A stretch of 64,000 nt of DNA from Streptomyces sp. NBC_00457 (GTDB lineage: Bacteria; Actinomycetota; Actinomycetes; Streptomycetales; Streptomycetaceae): positions 1,178,001-1,242,000 of the forward strand of contig NZ_CP107905.1 of assembly GCF_036014015.1 (NCBI RefSeq), written 5' to 3'. The notes beneath the pieces were generated by a model that was not told where the DNA came from, searched no databases, and saw nothing but the letters and a program-made list of their open reading frames with translations. Made by a program: the position numbers and the translations under genes. Numbering within the stretch: position 1 is the stretch's first letter; each line of letters opens with the position of its first letter. Positions 17,201 to 26,401 of this stretch are shown here, piece after piece.

Positions 17201-17543
17201 GAACGACGTGGCAGATACCCACAGTCGCTGCCGCGCCGTCGTATCGACAGCCTGCATGAGCGGCAGTACCGGCGTCACCCTCGGAGGGGAGCAGATCGGG
17301 CTCGCGCGCGCCTTCCTCAGGTCCGGAGTCCTTGCCTTCGTAGCACCGCTGTGGCCGGTCGTGGTCGGCCCCGCCCAGCTGTTTGCCAACGAACTTCTCG
17401 CCCGGTGCCTGGCCGAACCCGGTCTGCCGCTCGCGACCCAACTGACGCGAACCCGCGGCGCGCTGAGGGAAGCTGTCCCACCACGTGTAGCCGACGCCTT
17501 CGTGTTGCACGGCTACCCAGGTCCTGTGAACCCAACGGCTTAA
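14250..17543 (+). CDS. TPR-CHAT protease (caspase-like), possible defence or death effector
   Basis: 1097 aa as read from GTG 14250. The middle (about residues 300-620) is helical with TPR-like units (NERGNALRAMLDTRGAFTAY, PRAISEFRELLDGLGG). The C-terminal 300 residues are a CHAT domain: catalytic His943 in LKLSCHGVVNRDRG and catalytic Cys1002 in VVSTACMSGST, then IGLARAFLRSGVLAFVAPLW. CHAT domains are caspase-relative peptidases that process partner proteins, for example in bacterial gasdermin or type III-E CRISPR systems. The true start is uncertain: half of a zinc ribbon lies upstream behind a TAG. A gene 9 bp downstream encodes a membrane protein and is presumably its substrate or partner. 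No other nuclease or sensor gene is adjacent. Confidence 0.88.
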   Translation: MCPQCLRANERVERIYLVAIAPAERLLLRPPTDADGPDVDDLLDAVVPHIPENWRAEVIRDVAEFREAVGVAALSRIRFDSLAEIVGVASDDGPPPLSPVGARDRHYHAALALIGRPGVVVFTALSEGMTEREARSRLDEARRFQLTISFFEVFAETPLAGFDPYAAVEDHFVPACFEDDRVLHTIAMVAGTGKERADPAVIDAALGAAAGERPSPRRRELAEELVAALRRGDELHDDPDTWRRLVDTEDVLRAIVAGQPPIDAEKEVAQMTAIASALGHGVEVLRRHHGRMRIQEPVKDLGGLVDSTLEVAAERESDPQVTAATLAHLATAMQFDDAIALVPLLLDRLERERLILVVPTVRTLAERLTNSGDPHQALALLDHVDEVLEWDSFDRHQAATRRANLLNERGNALRAMLDTRGAFTAYERALEMLQGSGHDDDTRVVRLNRARALRDEGYLPRAISEFRELLDGLGGRERFDVLFGLALALQRNGQWQEAQAVLDEAAELVRAEPLDDQLARFVQTLATNARALGREEAVPLLLDKVRNSPFTSARQQLLTLGISSVAALRSGDPGPQLTAMTLELARKFDLPARATSDPEFAITWADAVRLAGDRVLAREVLETALVSLRQPVVGMQAAGVAAEMAIDDGRWHDAGRHVEQVGAFLTDYASAATAGSTTVTLADTLSNVRALSARLITAPEGERLDRLLSMVADLGSSLQLSLQIAREHLPVSSEMRAPQDASVQILQWLEGGQTQLPLLVASDGGAPTVHRGKPLPTSLVDGLGERIANRLDRSLPLESSDVLEGVATFRAFRDAAAEALAQLPIDPAVPLTVVPSAPMAGIPMHAALPGYDVALSPSLAVALSLAHRATACVRQADTVGEVRCWGHDELEPFVPALIAGGEGLRALCAQHGAPYEVVSDTAATRAGVAELVDTSTWLKLSCHGVVNRDRGRFGLLLSDGEHAPPKMSDVLNRAEYGTRYLYDWNDVADTHSRCRAVVSTACMSGSTGVTLGGEQIGLARAFLRSGVLAFVAPLWPVVVGPAQLFANELLARCLAEPGLPLATQLTRTRGALREAVPPRVADAFVLHGYPGPVNPTA

Positions 17544-17552
17544 GGAGCAACA

Positions 17553-18074
17553 GTGAACGCTGCCGACGTGACCCAGGCCCGCGCAACCCTCGCACATCTC
17601 GAGGGCAACGCGCTCGAGGAGGCGGCGCGGACCTATCTCTTCAGCGCACTCGACGTCGACCTCCCCAAGGAGGTCACGGACCTCTGGCAGGCAAGTTTCG
17701 AGGACCCCGACGAAGGGAGGCACCTCAAGGAGGAGATCGAGAAGCTGGCCGGGGATTCCGAACGTGACGAACTGCTGCGGCTCGGGATGCTCAGGACACT
17801 CGAAGATCGTCCCGAGACGGCTCCCTTGTTCGTGAACGCGGTCGGGCAAGCAGGTCAGAGCATGTTCATCGCCGAGCTGGGTGCAGTCACCTTGGCCGCC
17901 GCGTTTCTGATCCGCGAGTTTCACCGCAAGGGACGCGTCAGCGAGAAGCGCAGGAAAGAGATCAAAGGGCCGGACGGGCGGAAGTTCGTGGAGGAGTCCG
18001 AGGTGCGATACGCATCCGATGGTCCTCTCGCGCGCCTGCTCACAGCATTGGGTCTGGCAGAACCTCCCGCATAG
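17553..18074 (+). CDS. Single-pass membrane protein coupled to the CHAT gene
   Basis: 173 aa, no family recognised. The first ~100 residues are acidic and helical (QARATLAHLEGNALEEAART, HLKEEIEKLAGDSERDELLR). One membrane segment, AELGAVTLAAAFLIREF, lies near residue 110, followed by a strongly basic stretch (HRKGRVSEKRRKEIKGPDGRK) and a C-terminal tail ending ARLLTALGLAEPPA. GTG 17553 has AAGGAG six bases upstream and is 9 bp past the CHAT stop, so the two are translationally close. I infer it is a target, anchor or effector for the protease; the basic juxtamembrane linker is a plausible cleavage site. It is too short for a classical gasdermin and lacks that fold's length. Confidence 0.75.
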   Translation: MNAADVTQARATLAHLEGNALEEAARTYLFSALDVDLPKEVTDLWQASFEDPDEGRHLKEEIEKLAGDSERDELLRLGMLRTLEDRPETAPLFVNAVGQAGQSMFIAELGAVTLAAAFLIREFHRKGRVSEKRRKEIKGPDGRKFVEESEVRYASDGPLARLLTALGLAEPPA

Positions 18075-18084
18075 ACCATGTCGT

Positions 18085-18831
18085 TCAAAGCGCCCGCAGC
18101 CCGTGCTCCCGGATCTGCTCACGCACCCGCTCCGTCAGGTCCGGATCCGGCGTGGGGGTGTCGCGCAGTGGGAAGGGGATGCCGAGCGCGTCGTACTTGT
18201 GGGCGCCAAGCTTGTGAAACGGCAGGACGTCCACCCGGTCGACGTTGCCAAGGCCGGAGAGGAAGGCGCCGAGCCCGTCCACGGCCGCCGGGTCGTCGGT
18301 CCAGCCGGGCACCAGGACGTAGCGGATCCATACCGGGACGCCGAGGCGGTCGAGGCGGGTGGCGAAGGTGAGGGTGGGTGCGAGTTCGCCGCCGGTCAGT
18401 TTCCGGTAGGTACGGACGTCGAAGGACTTGATGTCCAGCAGGACCAGGTCGGTGTCGGCGAGGAGATCGTCACTCGCGCGGGCGCCGAGGAAGCCCGAGG
18501 TGTCGAGGGCCGTGTGCAGGCCGAGTGCCTTGCACCGGCGGAAGATCTCGGCCGTGAACGCGGGTTGCAGCAGGGCCTCGCCGCCGGTGAGGGTCACGCC
18601 CCCACGGGCGGCGGTGATGAAGGCCCGGTACTTGTCGATCTCGGCCATCACCTCGTCGACGGTGGCCCGTTTACCGTCGCGCATGTGCCAGGTGTCGGGG
18701 TTGGCGCAGTACAGGCAGCGCAGTGGGGAGCCGCTGAGGAACAGCACGAACCGGGTCCCGGGACCGTCCACTCCCGTGGACAGGTCCCAGGAGTGGATCC
18801 GGCCCGTCACCGGCTCGAGGGTGGTTCTCAC
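18085..18831 (-). CDS. pflA: Pyruvate formate-lyase activating enzyme homologue lacking a cluster cysteine
   Basis: A 248-aa radical-SAM protein that would install the glycyl radical on PflB. It aligns along its length with Pfl[70 protein letters not shown] and [17 protein letters not shown]. The CxxxCxxC motif that holds the [4Fe-4S] cluster reads S-PLR-C-LY-C: residue 35 is Ser (TCC at 18727-18729) instead of Cys. This should abolish cluster binding and activity, although the frame is intact. GTG 18831 overlaps the pflB stop (GTGA). It is probably a dying gene alongside its broken partner. Confidence 0.9.
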   Translation of the reverse strand: MRTTLEPVTGRIHSWDLSTGVDGPGTRFVLFLSGSPLRCLYCANPDTWHMRDGKRATVDEVMAEIDKYRAFITAARGGVTLTGGEALLQPAFTAEIFRRCKALGLHTALDTSGFLGARASDDLLADTDLVLLDIKSFDVRTYRKLTGGELAPTLTFATRLDRLGVPVWIRYVLVPGWTDDPAAVDGLGAFLSGLGNVDRVDVLPFHKLGAHKYDALGIPFPLRDTPTPDPDLTERVREQIREHGLRAL

Positions 18832-20328
18832 AGCGATCCGTGGAAGGTGCGGCTGATCACGTCGAGCTGCTGCTCGCGGGTCAGGCGGACGAAGTTGACG
18901 GCGTATCCCGAGACCCGGATCGTCAACTCCGGGTGTTTCTCCGGGTGTTCCATGGCGTCCTCCAGGGTCGCCCGGTCCAGGACGTTGACGTTCATGTGGA
19001 AGCCGCCGGAGGCCAGCGAGGTTGACGCGGGCGCTGAAGAACTGCATCTGCCGGCCCACCGTCATCGCGGAGACGCAGCAGGCGATCGCGGTGTCGTCGC
19101 CGGTGCGCGGGCGCAGCAGGTCGTCGGACTCGTACTGCACGGCGCTGGTGTCGATGGACACTCGGGCGCAGAACTCCTTGAAGCCGTCCGGCAGTTGAGG
19201 TGACCACAGCACGGTCAGGTTGGGCTCCGGGGCCGGGCCGAGGTTGTAGAGCGTCTGCAGGAAGCGGAAGGAGGTGCGGGTGACCAGGGTGCGTCCGTCG
19301 CCGCCGATACCGCCGATGGACTCGGTCACCCAGGTCGGGTCGCCGGAGAACAGCGCGTCGTACTCGGGGGTGCGCAGGAACCGTACGATCCGCAGCTTGA
19401 TCACGAAGTCGTCGATCAGCTCCTGGGCGCGGGTCTCGTCAATCGTGCCCTCGTCCAGATCCCGCTGCACATAGATGTCCAGGAAGGTGGAGGTGCGGCC
19501 CAGTGACATCGCGGCGCCGTTCTGCTCCTTCACCGCCGCCAGGAAGCCGAGGTAGAGCCACTGCACCGCCTCGTGGGCAGTGGCGGCGGGGCGGGAGACG
19601 TCGCAGCCGTAGGAGGCCGCCATCTCCGTCAGTTCACCCAACGCCCGTATCTGCTCGGCCAGTTCCTCACGGTCACGGATGACATCCGGACTCGAGGGCC
19701 GCGCGTCCAGCAGTGCGCGCTCGGCCTGCTTGGCCTCGATGAGCCGGTCGGTGCCGTACAGCGCGACGCGTCGGTAGTCGCCGATGATCCGGCCGCGGCC
19801 GTAGGAGTCCGGCAGGCCGGTGATGATGCCGGCCTTGCGGGCGGCGCGCATTTCGGGGGTGTACGCGTCGAAGACGCCGTCGTTGTGGGTCTTGCGGTAG
19901 GCGCCGAAGACGCGCGTCACGAAGGGGTCTGCCGTGTAGCCGTACGCCTTCAGCCCGTTCTCGACCATCCGCAGGCCACCATTGGGCATGATCGCCCGCC
20001 GCAGCGGGGCATCGGTCTGCAGGCCGACAATCAGTTCACGGTCGCGGTCGATGAAGCCAGGCCGGTGCGAGGTGATCGTCGACGGGTTGCCCGGGTCGAC
20101 ATCCAGGATTCCCTTGCGCCGCTCCTCGGGGAACAGCGCGGCGACCTTGCGCCAGACGGCAAGCGTGCGCTCGGTCGGCCCGGTCAAGAACACGGAATCG
20201 CCTTCATACGGCGTGTAGTTGGCCTGGATGAAGTCGCGCACGTCGACCCGGTCCCGCCAGCGCGTGCCGGCGAAGCCACGCCATGCCTCGGTCGTCGGCC
20301 TGGGTCCAGCTGTCACCGTTGCCGTCAT
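18828..20328 (-). pseudogene. pflB: Pyruvate formate-lyase with internal deletion and frameshift
   Basis: ATG 20328 starts a normal PFL N-terminal half: [40 protein letters not shown], and the active-site Cys pair in [20 protein letters not shown]. At about 19020 (residue ~436) the sequence jumps, one base out of frame, to the last ~64 residues: [20 protein letters not shown] and the glycyl-radical loop [20 protein letters not shown]. About 250 residues between are missing relative to the usual ~750. The junction shows a short CTCGC shared by both flanks, consistent with a microhomology deletion. It cannot make a functional enzyme. It sits directly upstream of pflA, with GTGA overlap. Confidence 0.92.
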
Positions 20329-20561
20329 GGCCGGTCTCTCCCTCGCTCTGCACATGAACTTCTGTGCTTTCGATGCTCGTCGCCCGCGATGTCTGCGGGG
20401 AGGGCCTGTCGGAGTACCCGGGGCGCGCCATCGGTCACTCGCTTGCCGGGCCGTTGGGCCCTGTCAGGCCCGGTCCGGCACCGCCTGGCCGCCGGCGTAC
20501 GAACCACCGGGGCACCCCCGCCGACGAGCGGAGGTGCCCCGGTCTGACGAGCGCGCAACCC

Positions 20562-21173
20562 TCAGAGCAGCCAGCGGTTCCGACTGACGAAGGGCAGCCG
20601 CGCCCAGGCCCTGCCCAGGCCCCAGGTGGCGCCGGCGCCCGCGGCCGCAAGCGCGATGAGGACGACGGCGTAGACAAGGTGGTAGTCGGCGAAGGGGTTG
20701 GTCGACATGCTCGCCGAGCCGTCGGACAGGTGCTTGGCCGGCGGCCACTCCGCTATCCACATCAGCGCCATCATCGCGGTGCCGGCGACCGCGGCGAGCC
20801 GGAGGCCGATGCCCGCGATCAGGGCGAGGCCGATGCCGAGCAGACCGAGCATGAACAGCCAGTCCGCCCACGCGGCCCCGGCCCAGTCGTGGAAGGTGGA
20901 CTCCATCGGCCCCACGGCAACGCCGCCGAGGAAGCCCTTGGCCGGTGAACCGCCGTCGATCCAGCCGTTGCCGGACTGGGTGGCGTAGCGGAAGCCGAAG
21001 GTCTTGTCGAGGAACGCCCACAGGAAGACGAATCCCGTCAGGATGCGGAGCCCGGCGAAGACGTAGGCGGTGGTCGCCGTCGCCGTCGTGACGCTCGCCT
21101 CAGCCGTCCCGGTCCTGCGCAGGGACGGGGGGCGGAATCCCAGGTGCCGGTGGGGGTGGTCGTGCACTGCCAT
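20562..21173 (-). CDS. DoxX-family membrane protein
   Basis: 203 aa with four predicted helices: VFAGLRILTGFVFLWAFLD, WLFMLGLLGIGLALIAGIGL, AAVAGTAMMALMWIAEW and HLVYAVVLIALAAAGAG. The first ~35 residues are a His/Arg-rich cytosolic tail (MAVHDHPHRHLGF). A hydrophilic loop FGFRYATQSGNGWIDGGSPA follows helix 1, as in DoxX/DUF-type proteins of Streptomyces. ATG 21173 is chosen over ATG 21182 because AAAGGG then sits at a proper distance. DoxX proteins relate to thiosulfate:quinone oxidoreductase and redox-stress complexes, but a specific role cannot be given. It stands alone between the decayed pfl and phosphoketolase genes. Confidence 0.85.
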   Translation of the reverse strand: MAVHDHPHRHLGFRPPSLRRTGTAEASVTTATATTAYVFAGLRILTGFVFLWAFLDKTFGFRYATQSGNGWIDGGSPAKGFLGGVAVGPMESTFHDWAGAAWADWLFMLGLLGIGLALIAGIGLRLAAVAGTAMMALMWIAEWPPAKHLSDGSASMSTNPFADYHLVYAVVLIALAAAGAGATWGLGRAWARLPFVSRNRWLL

Positions 21174-21324
21174 GATGCTCATCCCTTTCGAGGGGTGCGA
21201 CGCGCAGGATGTGGTCGACTCTCGTTGCGCCTTCAATGTCCCGCGTCATCGACGCCCGCCGGAGGGGCTGCAGGGCCCGGACAGCGGGCCGAACGTCCCC
21301 CTGCGCGGGCCATGTTGGCCTCCG

Positions 21325-21795
21325 TCAGCCGTCCCAAGCCCAGTCGGCCACCTCCGGCAGATCGGTGCCGTGGATGCGGATCCATTCGTCATGGCGCAGC
21401 CGGGCGTCCTCCATCCGCTGCCGTACGCCCGCGGCGCGCACGGCGAGGCCGGGGACGCGGTCGATGACGTCCATGACCAGGCGGTAGCGGTCGAGGTCGT
21501 TGCGGACGACCATGTCGAACGGCGTGGTCGTGGTCCCGATCTCCTTGTAGCCGCGCACATGCAGGTTTTTGTGGCCGGTGCGGCGGTAGGCCAGCGGTGG
21601 ATCAGCCACGGATATCCGTGGTAGGCGAAGATCACCGGCTTGTCGGGGGTGAACAGTCCGTCGTACTCGAAGTCACTCATGCCGTGCGGGTGTTCCTCTG
21701 CGGGCAGCAGCCGGGCGATGTCGACGACGTTCGCGACCCGTACGGCCAGTTCCGGCAGATGGGCGCGCAGCAGTTGCGCCGGCCGGTGACCTCCC
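21325..21795 (-). pseudogene. Phosphoketolase C-terminal remnant, frameshifted
   Basis: Two frames together give the end of xylulose-5-phosphate/fructose-6-phosphate phosphoketolase: [36 protein letters not shown] and [15 protein letters not shown] in one frame, then after a shift near 21595 [40 protein letters not shown] and VIDRVPGL. The ThDP-binding front, over 600 residues, is missing. Phosphoketolase feeds acetyl-phosphate to fermentation, so this fits the adhE/pfl remnants in the same island. No start is present and it cannot be functional. Confidence 0.88.
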
Positions 21796-21999
21796 ACAGC
21801 AGAAGGCACACGGGCCGATAGCCGACGCCGGCATCGGCGACGCTCGCCACCGACACCGCGAGCCAGTGACCAGCGCTGCCTCGGCACCCGGTGCAAACGC
21901 ATCGTCAAACGCGCCACGGATGGGCTTTGTTCGCCGTCGCCCACTTGATCATGGCTATGCGCCTTGCCGCTGCAGAGCCAAGTCCGCGACGTATCGGCG

Positions 22000-24300
22000 C
22001 TATTCACTCCGCCTCGCTTCGGCCTGGCCCAGGCGTGCCTGAGTGTTCACGGTGGCGGGGGTCTCGCGCTCTCCTTCGGTGTCCACGTGGGGCAGGAGCC
22101 TGTCCAGCCAGCGGGGTGTCCACCATGCGGATCGGCCGAGCAGGGTCATGGCCGCGGGCACGAGCAGCAGCCGGACGATGGTGGCGTCGATGAGCACGCT
22201 GGCGGCCAGTCCCAGGCCGAGCATCTTGACCACGATGTTGTCGCTGACGATGAATGCCGCGAAGACGCTGACCATGATGAGCGCCGCACACGTGATGACG
22301 CGCGCTGTGATCTCCAGGGCGTGCGCGACGCTCGCCTTCGGTTCCCCGGTGCGCAGCCATGCCTCGTGGACGCGGGAGAGCAGGAAGATCTCGTAGTCCA
22401 TGCTGAGCCCGAAGACGATGGCGAACATCATCATCGGCACGTAGCTCTCGATCGGAACGTCACCGGAGACGCCCAGTGCCGGGCCGCCCCAGCCCCACTG
22501 GAAGACGGCCACCACGACGCCGTACGAGGCCGCAATCGACAGCACGTTGAGTACGGCCGCTTTGAGGGCGACGAGCACGCCGCGGAAGACGACGAGGATG
22601 ACGATGAAGGCGAGGCCGACGACCACCGCGATGATCAGGGGCAGTCGGCTGGAGACGATGTCCAGGAAGTCGACCTGAGCGGCCGTCGTACCGGTCACAT
22701 ACGTACGGGCAGCGGTGCCGGACACCGCCTGGGGCAGGACGTCGTCGACCAGCCGGTTGACCAGATGGGTGGTCTTCTCATCCTGCGGAGCGGCCACCGA
22801 GTACGCGGTGCCGATCAGCACATCACCGTCCGATGTGGCCTTCAGGGGAGTGATCGTCGCCGCGTCCGGCACCTGGGCCAGGGCGTTCTGTGCGGCGGTG
22901 GCCAGTGACGCGCGGTCGGCCTGTGGGACGTCGGTCTGGTCGATGACGAGGGTCATCGGGCCGTTCGAGCCGGGCCCGAACGCGGACGACATCAGGTCGA
23001 AGGCGCGTCGGTCGGTGAAGGACTTCGGGTCGGCTCCGTCGCCGATGTGTCCGAGCTGGATGGAGAAGAGCGGGATCGCGAGGACGGCCAGGACCGCGAC
23101 GCCGGATGCCAGGAACCTCCAGGGGTGGCGCTCCACGCGCTGGGCGTAGCGGTGCCAAGTGCCGTGGGCCTCCTCGCCGGGTTCGGCGTCGGTCTCGGCG
23201 ACGGGCTTGCGTACCCGCAGCGTGTCGATCCGCCGGCCGAACAGTCCGAGCATCGCCGGGACCAGGGTGAGCGCGCCGAGCACGGCCGTGACCACGGTGA
23301 CGGCGGCGGCCAGGCCGAGTTTGCCGATGAAGCTGATGCCGGAGACCCACAGGCCCGACAGGGCGATGACGACCGTGCAGCCGGAGACCAGCACGGCGCG
23401 GCCGCTGGTGGCCGTCGCGAGGCCGGCCGCGATCACCGGGTCCTGCCCGTTCATGAGGTTCTGGCGGTGCCGGGTGATCAGGAAGAGCGCGTAGTCGATG
23501 CCGACACCGAGACCGATCATCGTGGCGAGTGTCGGCGAGACCGTAGCGAAGGTGAACGCCGTGGCCAGCAGTCCCAGGAGTGCCAGTCCGCAGATCACTG
23601 CGATGAGCGCGGTCAGCAAGGGCAGTGCTGCCGCCACGACGCTGCCGAAGCCCAGCAGCAGCACGAGGATCGCCACGCCGAAGCCGATAGCCTCGCTGAT
23701 GCGGTCGTCGGGTTCCGGCCGGGCCAGTTCGCCGAGCGGGCCGCCGTACTCCACCGTCACGTCGGCTGCGCGCAGCGGTTGGACAGCCGTGTCCACCCCG
23801 TCCAGGTAGGAGGAGCCGAGCGTGGAGGGCTGGGCGTCGAATCTGACAGTGATGTAGGCCGTCTTCCCATCGGTGGCGAGTGGGCCGACGTTCGGGGTCC
23901 CGGCGGGCGGCGGGGTGGTGCCGGGCGCGGGCAGGGGGTTCTGCGCGCTGATCACGTGAGGCAGTTTCTGCAGGTTCGTCACCACGGTCGCGATCTGGGA
24001 GCTGACGTCGGTGAGCGGTTTGGAGGCGTCGTGCAGCACGATCTGGGCGCCGTATCCACCGGCGTCGGGGTCGTGTGCCTTGAGGACGTCGAGGCCGTCC
24101 TGTGACTGGGAACTGGGCAGGGTGAAGTCATCCGAGTACTCGCCGCCGTGCGCCCGGTCCAGCACCTGGAGCCCGGCGAGGGCGGCCAGCCACAGGACGA
24201 CGACGGTCACGAAGTGGCGGGCACACCACTCGCCGACGCGCCGCAGCACGCCTTTGCGGGGAACGGTGGCACGCTCGGCTGCGGGCTGAGATGACGACAT
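22000..24300 (-). CDS. MMPL/RND-family transporter
   Basis: 766 aa with the twelve-helix RND layout: one helix ([18 protein letters not shown]), a ~150-residue outer loop, five helices, then a second loop of ~200 residues and five more. The diagnostic motifs are [20 protein letters not shown] in the first half and [20 protein letters not shown] in the second. Actinobacterial MMPL proteins export lipids, siderophores or drugs by proton motive force; the substrate cannot be told. ATG 24300 carries a GGGAG site; an upstream frame extension lacks coding character. No regulator is adjacent, and it lies within the island about 0.8 kb from the integrase. Confidence 0.95.
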   Translation of the reverse strand: MSSSQPAAERATVPRKGVLRRVGEWCARHFVTVVVLWLAALAGLQVLDRAHGGEYSDDFTLPSSQSQDGLDVLKAHDPDAGGYGAQIVLHDASKPLTDVSSQIATVVTNLQKLPHVISAQNPLPAPGTTPPPAGTPNVGPLATDGKTAYITVRFDAQPSTLGSSYLDGVDTAVQPLRAADVTVEYGGPLGELARPEPDDRISEAIGFGVAILVLLLGFGSVVAAALPLLTALIAVICGLALLGLLATAFTFATVSPTLATMIGLGVGIDYALFLITRHRQNLMNGQDPVIAAGLATATSGRAVLVSGCTVVIALSGLWVSGISFIGKLGLAAAVTVVTAVLGALTLVPAMLGLFGRRIDTLRVRKPVAETDAEPGEEAHGTWHRYAQRVERHPWRFLASGVAVLAVLAIPLFSIQLGHIGDGADPKSFTDRRAFDLMSSAFGPGSNGPMTLVIDQTDVPQADRASLATAAQNALAQVPDAATITPLKATSDGDVLIGTAYSVAAPQDEKTTHLVNRLVDDVLPQAVSGTAARTYVTGTTAAQVDFLDIVSSRLPLIIAVVVGLAFIVILVVFRGVLVALKAAVLNVLSIAASYGVVVAVFQWGWGGPALGVSGDVPIESYVPMMMFAIVFGLSMDYEIFLLSRVHEAWLRTGEPKASVAHALEITARVITCAALIMVSVFAAFIVSDNIVVKMLGLGLAASVLIDATIVRLLLVPAAMTLLGRSAWWTPRWLDRLLPHVDTEGERETPATVNTQARLGQAEARRSE

Positions 24301-25108
24301 GCTGACTCCCGACGACCACCGGCGCTGCCGCGGCGACGGTCCGTGGGGACCCGCGCGAGGGCCTCCCGAGGAATGACGTACCGGACTACCGCCAGTGAAA
24401 GGGCCTCCGGTCCCCTCAGCACTTCCGCGCGGGAGAACGGGTGACACGACGGGCGCCACGTCGCGGGCTGCCCCACATTGGGCGGCAGCCGTACGGGTCC
24501 CGGGAGCAGCCGTACCACCGAAGCCCGACGCCACCCTCCCGACGGCCGTCCTGCCCACCACCAACGTCCAGCCCTGTCCGACGCCACTGGGCCCTTCGGC
24601 GTACACGACAGCCGCTTGAGCACATACGGCTGCCATGTCGACATGCCACTCACCGTGATCGATTTACCCAGAGCAAACCTCGCACGGCTCCGCCTCCAAA
24701 CGGGCTCCCCTGGGGAGAATCTGGGGAGTTTCGGCCGCGCCGGGAAGCGCGTGGGGAGAATCAACTGCATAGCGCCGCACCAACCTGAAAGGCAATGAAA
24801 GAGGCATCAGCGCAGGTCAGGTCAGGTCAGGACCACGCAGGACTGCGTATCCGCCGGTCAGCGCCACCAGGTAGACAACTGCAAGAAGATCTCTTCGTCC
24901 CTCCGGCTTGGCAGAGTCCTGCCCGTTTGAGATGCGCACTTCTGCCCGCCTCCGGCCTGCCTCAATTCATGATCAAGATCCGGACCATAGACGGCCCAGA
25001 GTCCGCCAACGTCCCCACAAACGACATACTCACACTGGTCAGAAGCATGCGCGGCAAGTCTCGCCCAGAACCGCCAGCAGACGAAGCCTGCTGTCTGCAA
25101 GTGTCGCA
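24301..25108. other. Gene-poor stretch between MMPL and integrase
   Basis: No supported gene on either strand. At 24710-24760 the sequence TGGGGAGAAT occurs twice and TGGGGAGTTT once, which could be protein-binding repeats for recombination near the integrase end or simple sequence. GGTCAGGTCAGGTCAGG-like short direct repeats occur around 24820. Confidence 0.4.
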
Positions 25109-26245
25109 TCAAGCCGCTTGCCATAGACCAGCATCCAGAATGCGGGCCGCCTTCGTGATGCTGCCCGGCATCAGATGCCGGTAGGTGCGATACGTCTCCT
25201 CGATGGACTTGTGGCCCATCCATTCTGCGACGTCGGTGATCGGTATCCCGTTCCCGAGCGCGTTTGAGGCAAAAAAGTGCCGAAAGCCGTACATGCCGAC
25301 ACCGTCCTTCGCGGAAAGGTTCTTGAAGAGCTTCCGCACACGACGGCGTTCCATTGGCTCCGTGTAGTACCCACTGGGACCACGCAGCAGATAGCCCTCC
25401 TTCGTGGTCCCATGCTTCTCCTCGTATCGCTCCATCGCTTCCCGGACCGATCGCGGCAGAGGAACCTCCCTGAACTCACCCGCCTTGCGGTGCTTCAACT
25501 TCGCCGGCTTGTGCGTGTTGGAGTGGATCTGCTCATGCACTCTATAGACATCGTCCGCCACGATGTTGTTGACGTTGACCGCCCGGGCCTCGCCATTTCG
25601 CAACCCACAACCTGCCATCATGACGATCTCGAGCGCGAGAAGCTCATCAGCGACAGCTAGCGCTTTCCCCACGTAGTCGAGGGATGGGATGACCACCTTC
25701 TCCCGGACGTACTCCGGTTCTTGGACGCCCTTTGCAGGGTCATCCACCATGGCTCCCTTGCCATAAGCGTCCCGCAGGATCGCCTTCAGCGTGCGGAATA
25801 TGTTCACCTGGTTGCCGCGACCGACCCCATCGGCCTCCAACTCGTCCAAGAAGCGCTCCACCACGATCGGCGTGACAGAGTTCAGCTTCCGCGACCCGAG
25901 CCGGGGAATGATGTGCACATTGATGGAGCTGTCAACGTGCTCGCCCGTGGAGTACTCCGTCATCCGGCGCTGCCGGGGCCGCCACTGCTTCGCGTATTCC
26001 TCGACCGTCTGCTGGCCGAGTTCTCGGCGGGCCTCGGCAACGGATGGCGCCGTGCGCTTCTTCTCCGCGTAGAGCTGCGTGAGGCGTTCAATCGCGTCGT
26101 CCTGTGTGCCGTAGCCGGTCTCTTCGCGCTGCTTGCCGAGAGCGTCCCTGAATCGAATCGTGTACGGATGTGGGCAGCGCGTTGGCTTGGCACAAGCGCA
26201 GTCCTTGAAGAAGGACCCCATGCCACGGGCGAGTTGTCGGGGCAC
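25109..26245 (-). CDS. int: Tyrosine site-specific integrase
   Basis: 378 aa. The N-terminus (MGSFFKDCACAKPTRCPHPY) carries a Cys/His cluster often seen before the arm-binding domain of Streptomyces integrases. The core-binding domain lies at about 75-165 (TVEEYAKQWRPRQRRMTEYS). The catalytic domain holds Arg in MAGCGLRNGEARAV, YGFRHFFASNAL (the usual HxxR appears as YxxR, an accepted variant), and the terminal WMGHKSIEETYRTYRHLMPG with His and the nucleophile Tyr. GTG 26245 has GGAGG eight bases upstream. It lies 160 bp from the truncated panD copy, which points to that site as the attachment site. It appears intact. Confidence 0.93.
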   Translation of the reverse strand: MPRQLARGMGSFFKDCACAKPTRCPHPYTIRFRDALGKQREETGYGTQDDAIERLTQLYAEKKRTAPSVAEARRELGQQTVEEYAKQWRPRQRRMTEYSTGEHVDSSINVHIIPRLGSRKLNSVTPIVVERFLDELEADGVGRGNQVNIFRTLKAILRDAYGKGAMVDDPAKGVQEPEYVREKVVIPSLDYVGKALAVADELLALEIVMMAGCGLRNGEARAVNVNNIVADDVYRVHEQIHSNTHKPAKLKHRKAGEFREVPLPRSVREAMERYEEKHGTTKEGYLLRGPSGYYTEPMERRRVRKLFKNLSAKDGVGMYGFRHFFASNALGNGIPITDVAEWMGHKSIEETYRTYRHLMPGSITKAARILDAGLWQAA

Positions 26246-26339
26246 GAATGAAACCTCCGGGTGGGGGCTGGTGAACTACCCTGGCCGGGTCACTCCCCAG
26301 CCCAGAGGTCAGCAACGCCAGGACGCCACCGCGCCCGAC

Positions 26340-26356
26340 GCTGACTGTTTGCTGAC
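26340..26356. repeat. GCTGAC/TTGCTGAC motif near the integrase (partner at 2058-2074)
   Basis: GCTGACTGTTTGCTGAC matches GCTGACCGATTGCTGAC at 2058-2074 in 15 of 17 positions and in the same orientation. It is possibly an arm-type integrase site or a remnant of the attachment region. Confidence 0.4.
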
Positions 26357-26401
26357 CCCAGCCCGGCTATCATGCCCTTGACCTGCGGAGATGACCAAGC
26401 G

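Noticed and set aside
17553..18074. Gasdermin identity for the CHAT partner
   Set aside because: At 173 aa with a central membrane helix and basic linker it lacks the length and beta-rich start of bacterial gasdermins.
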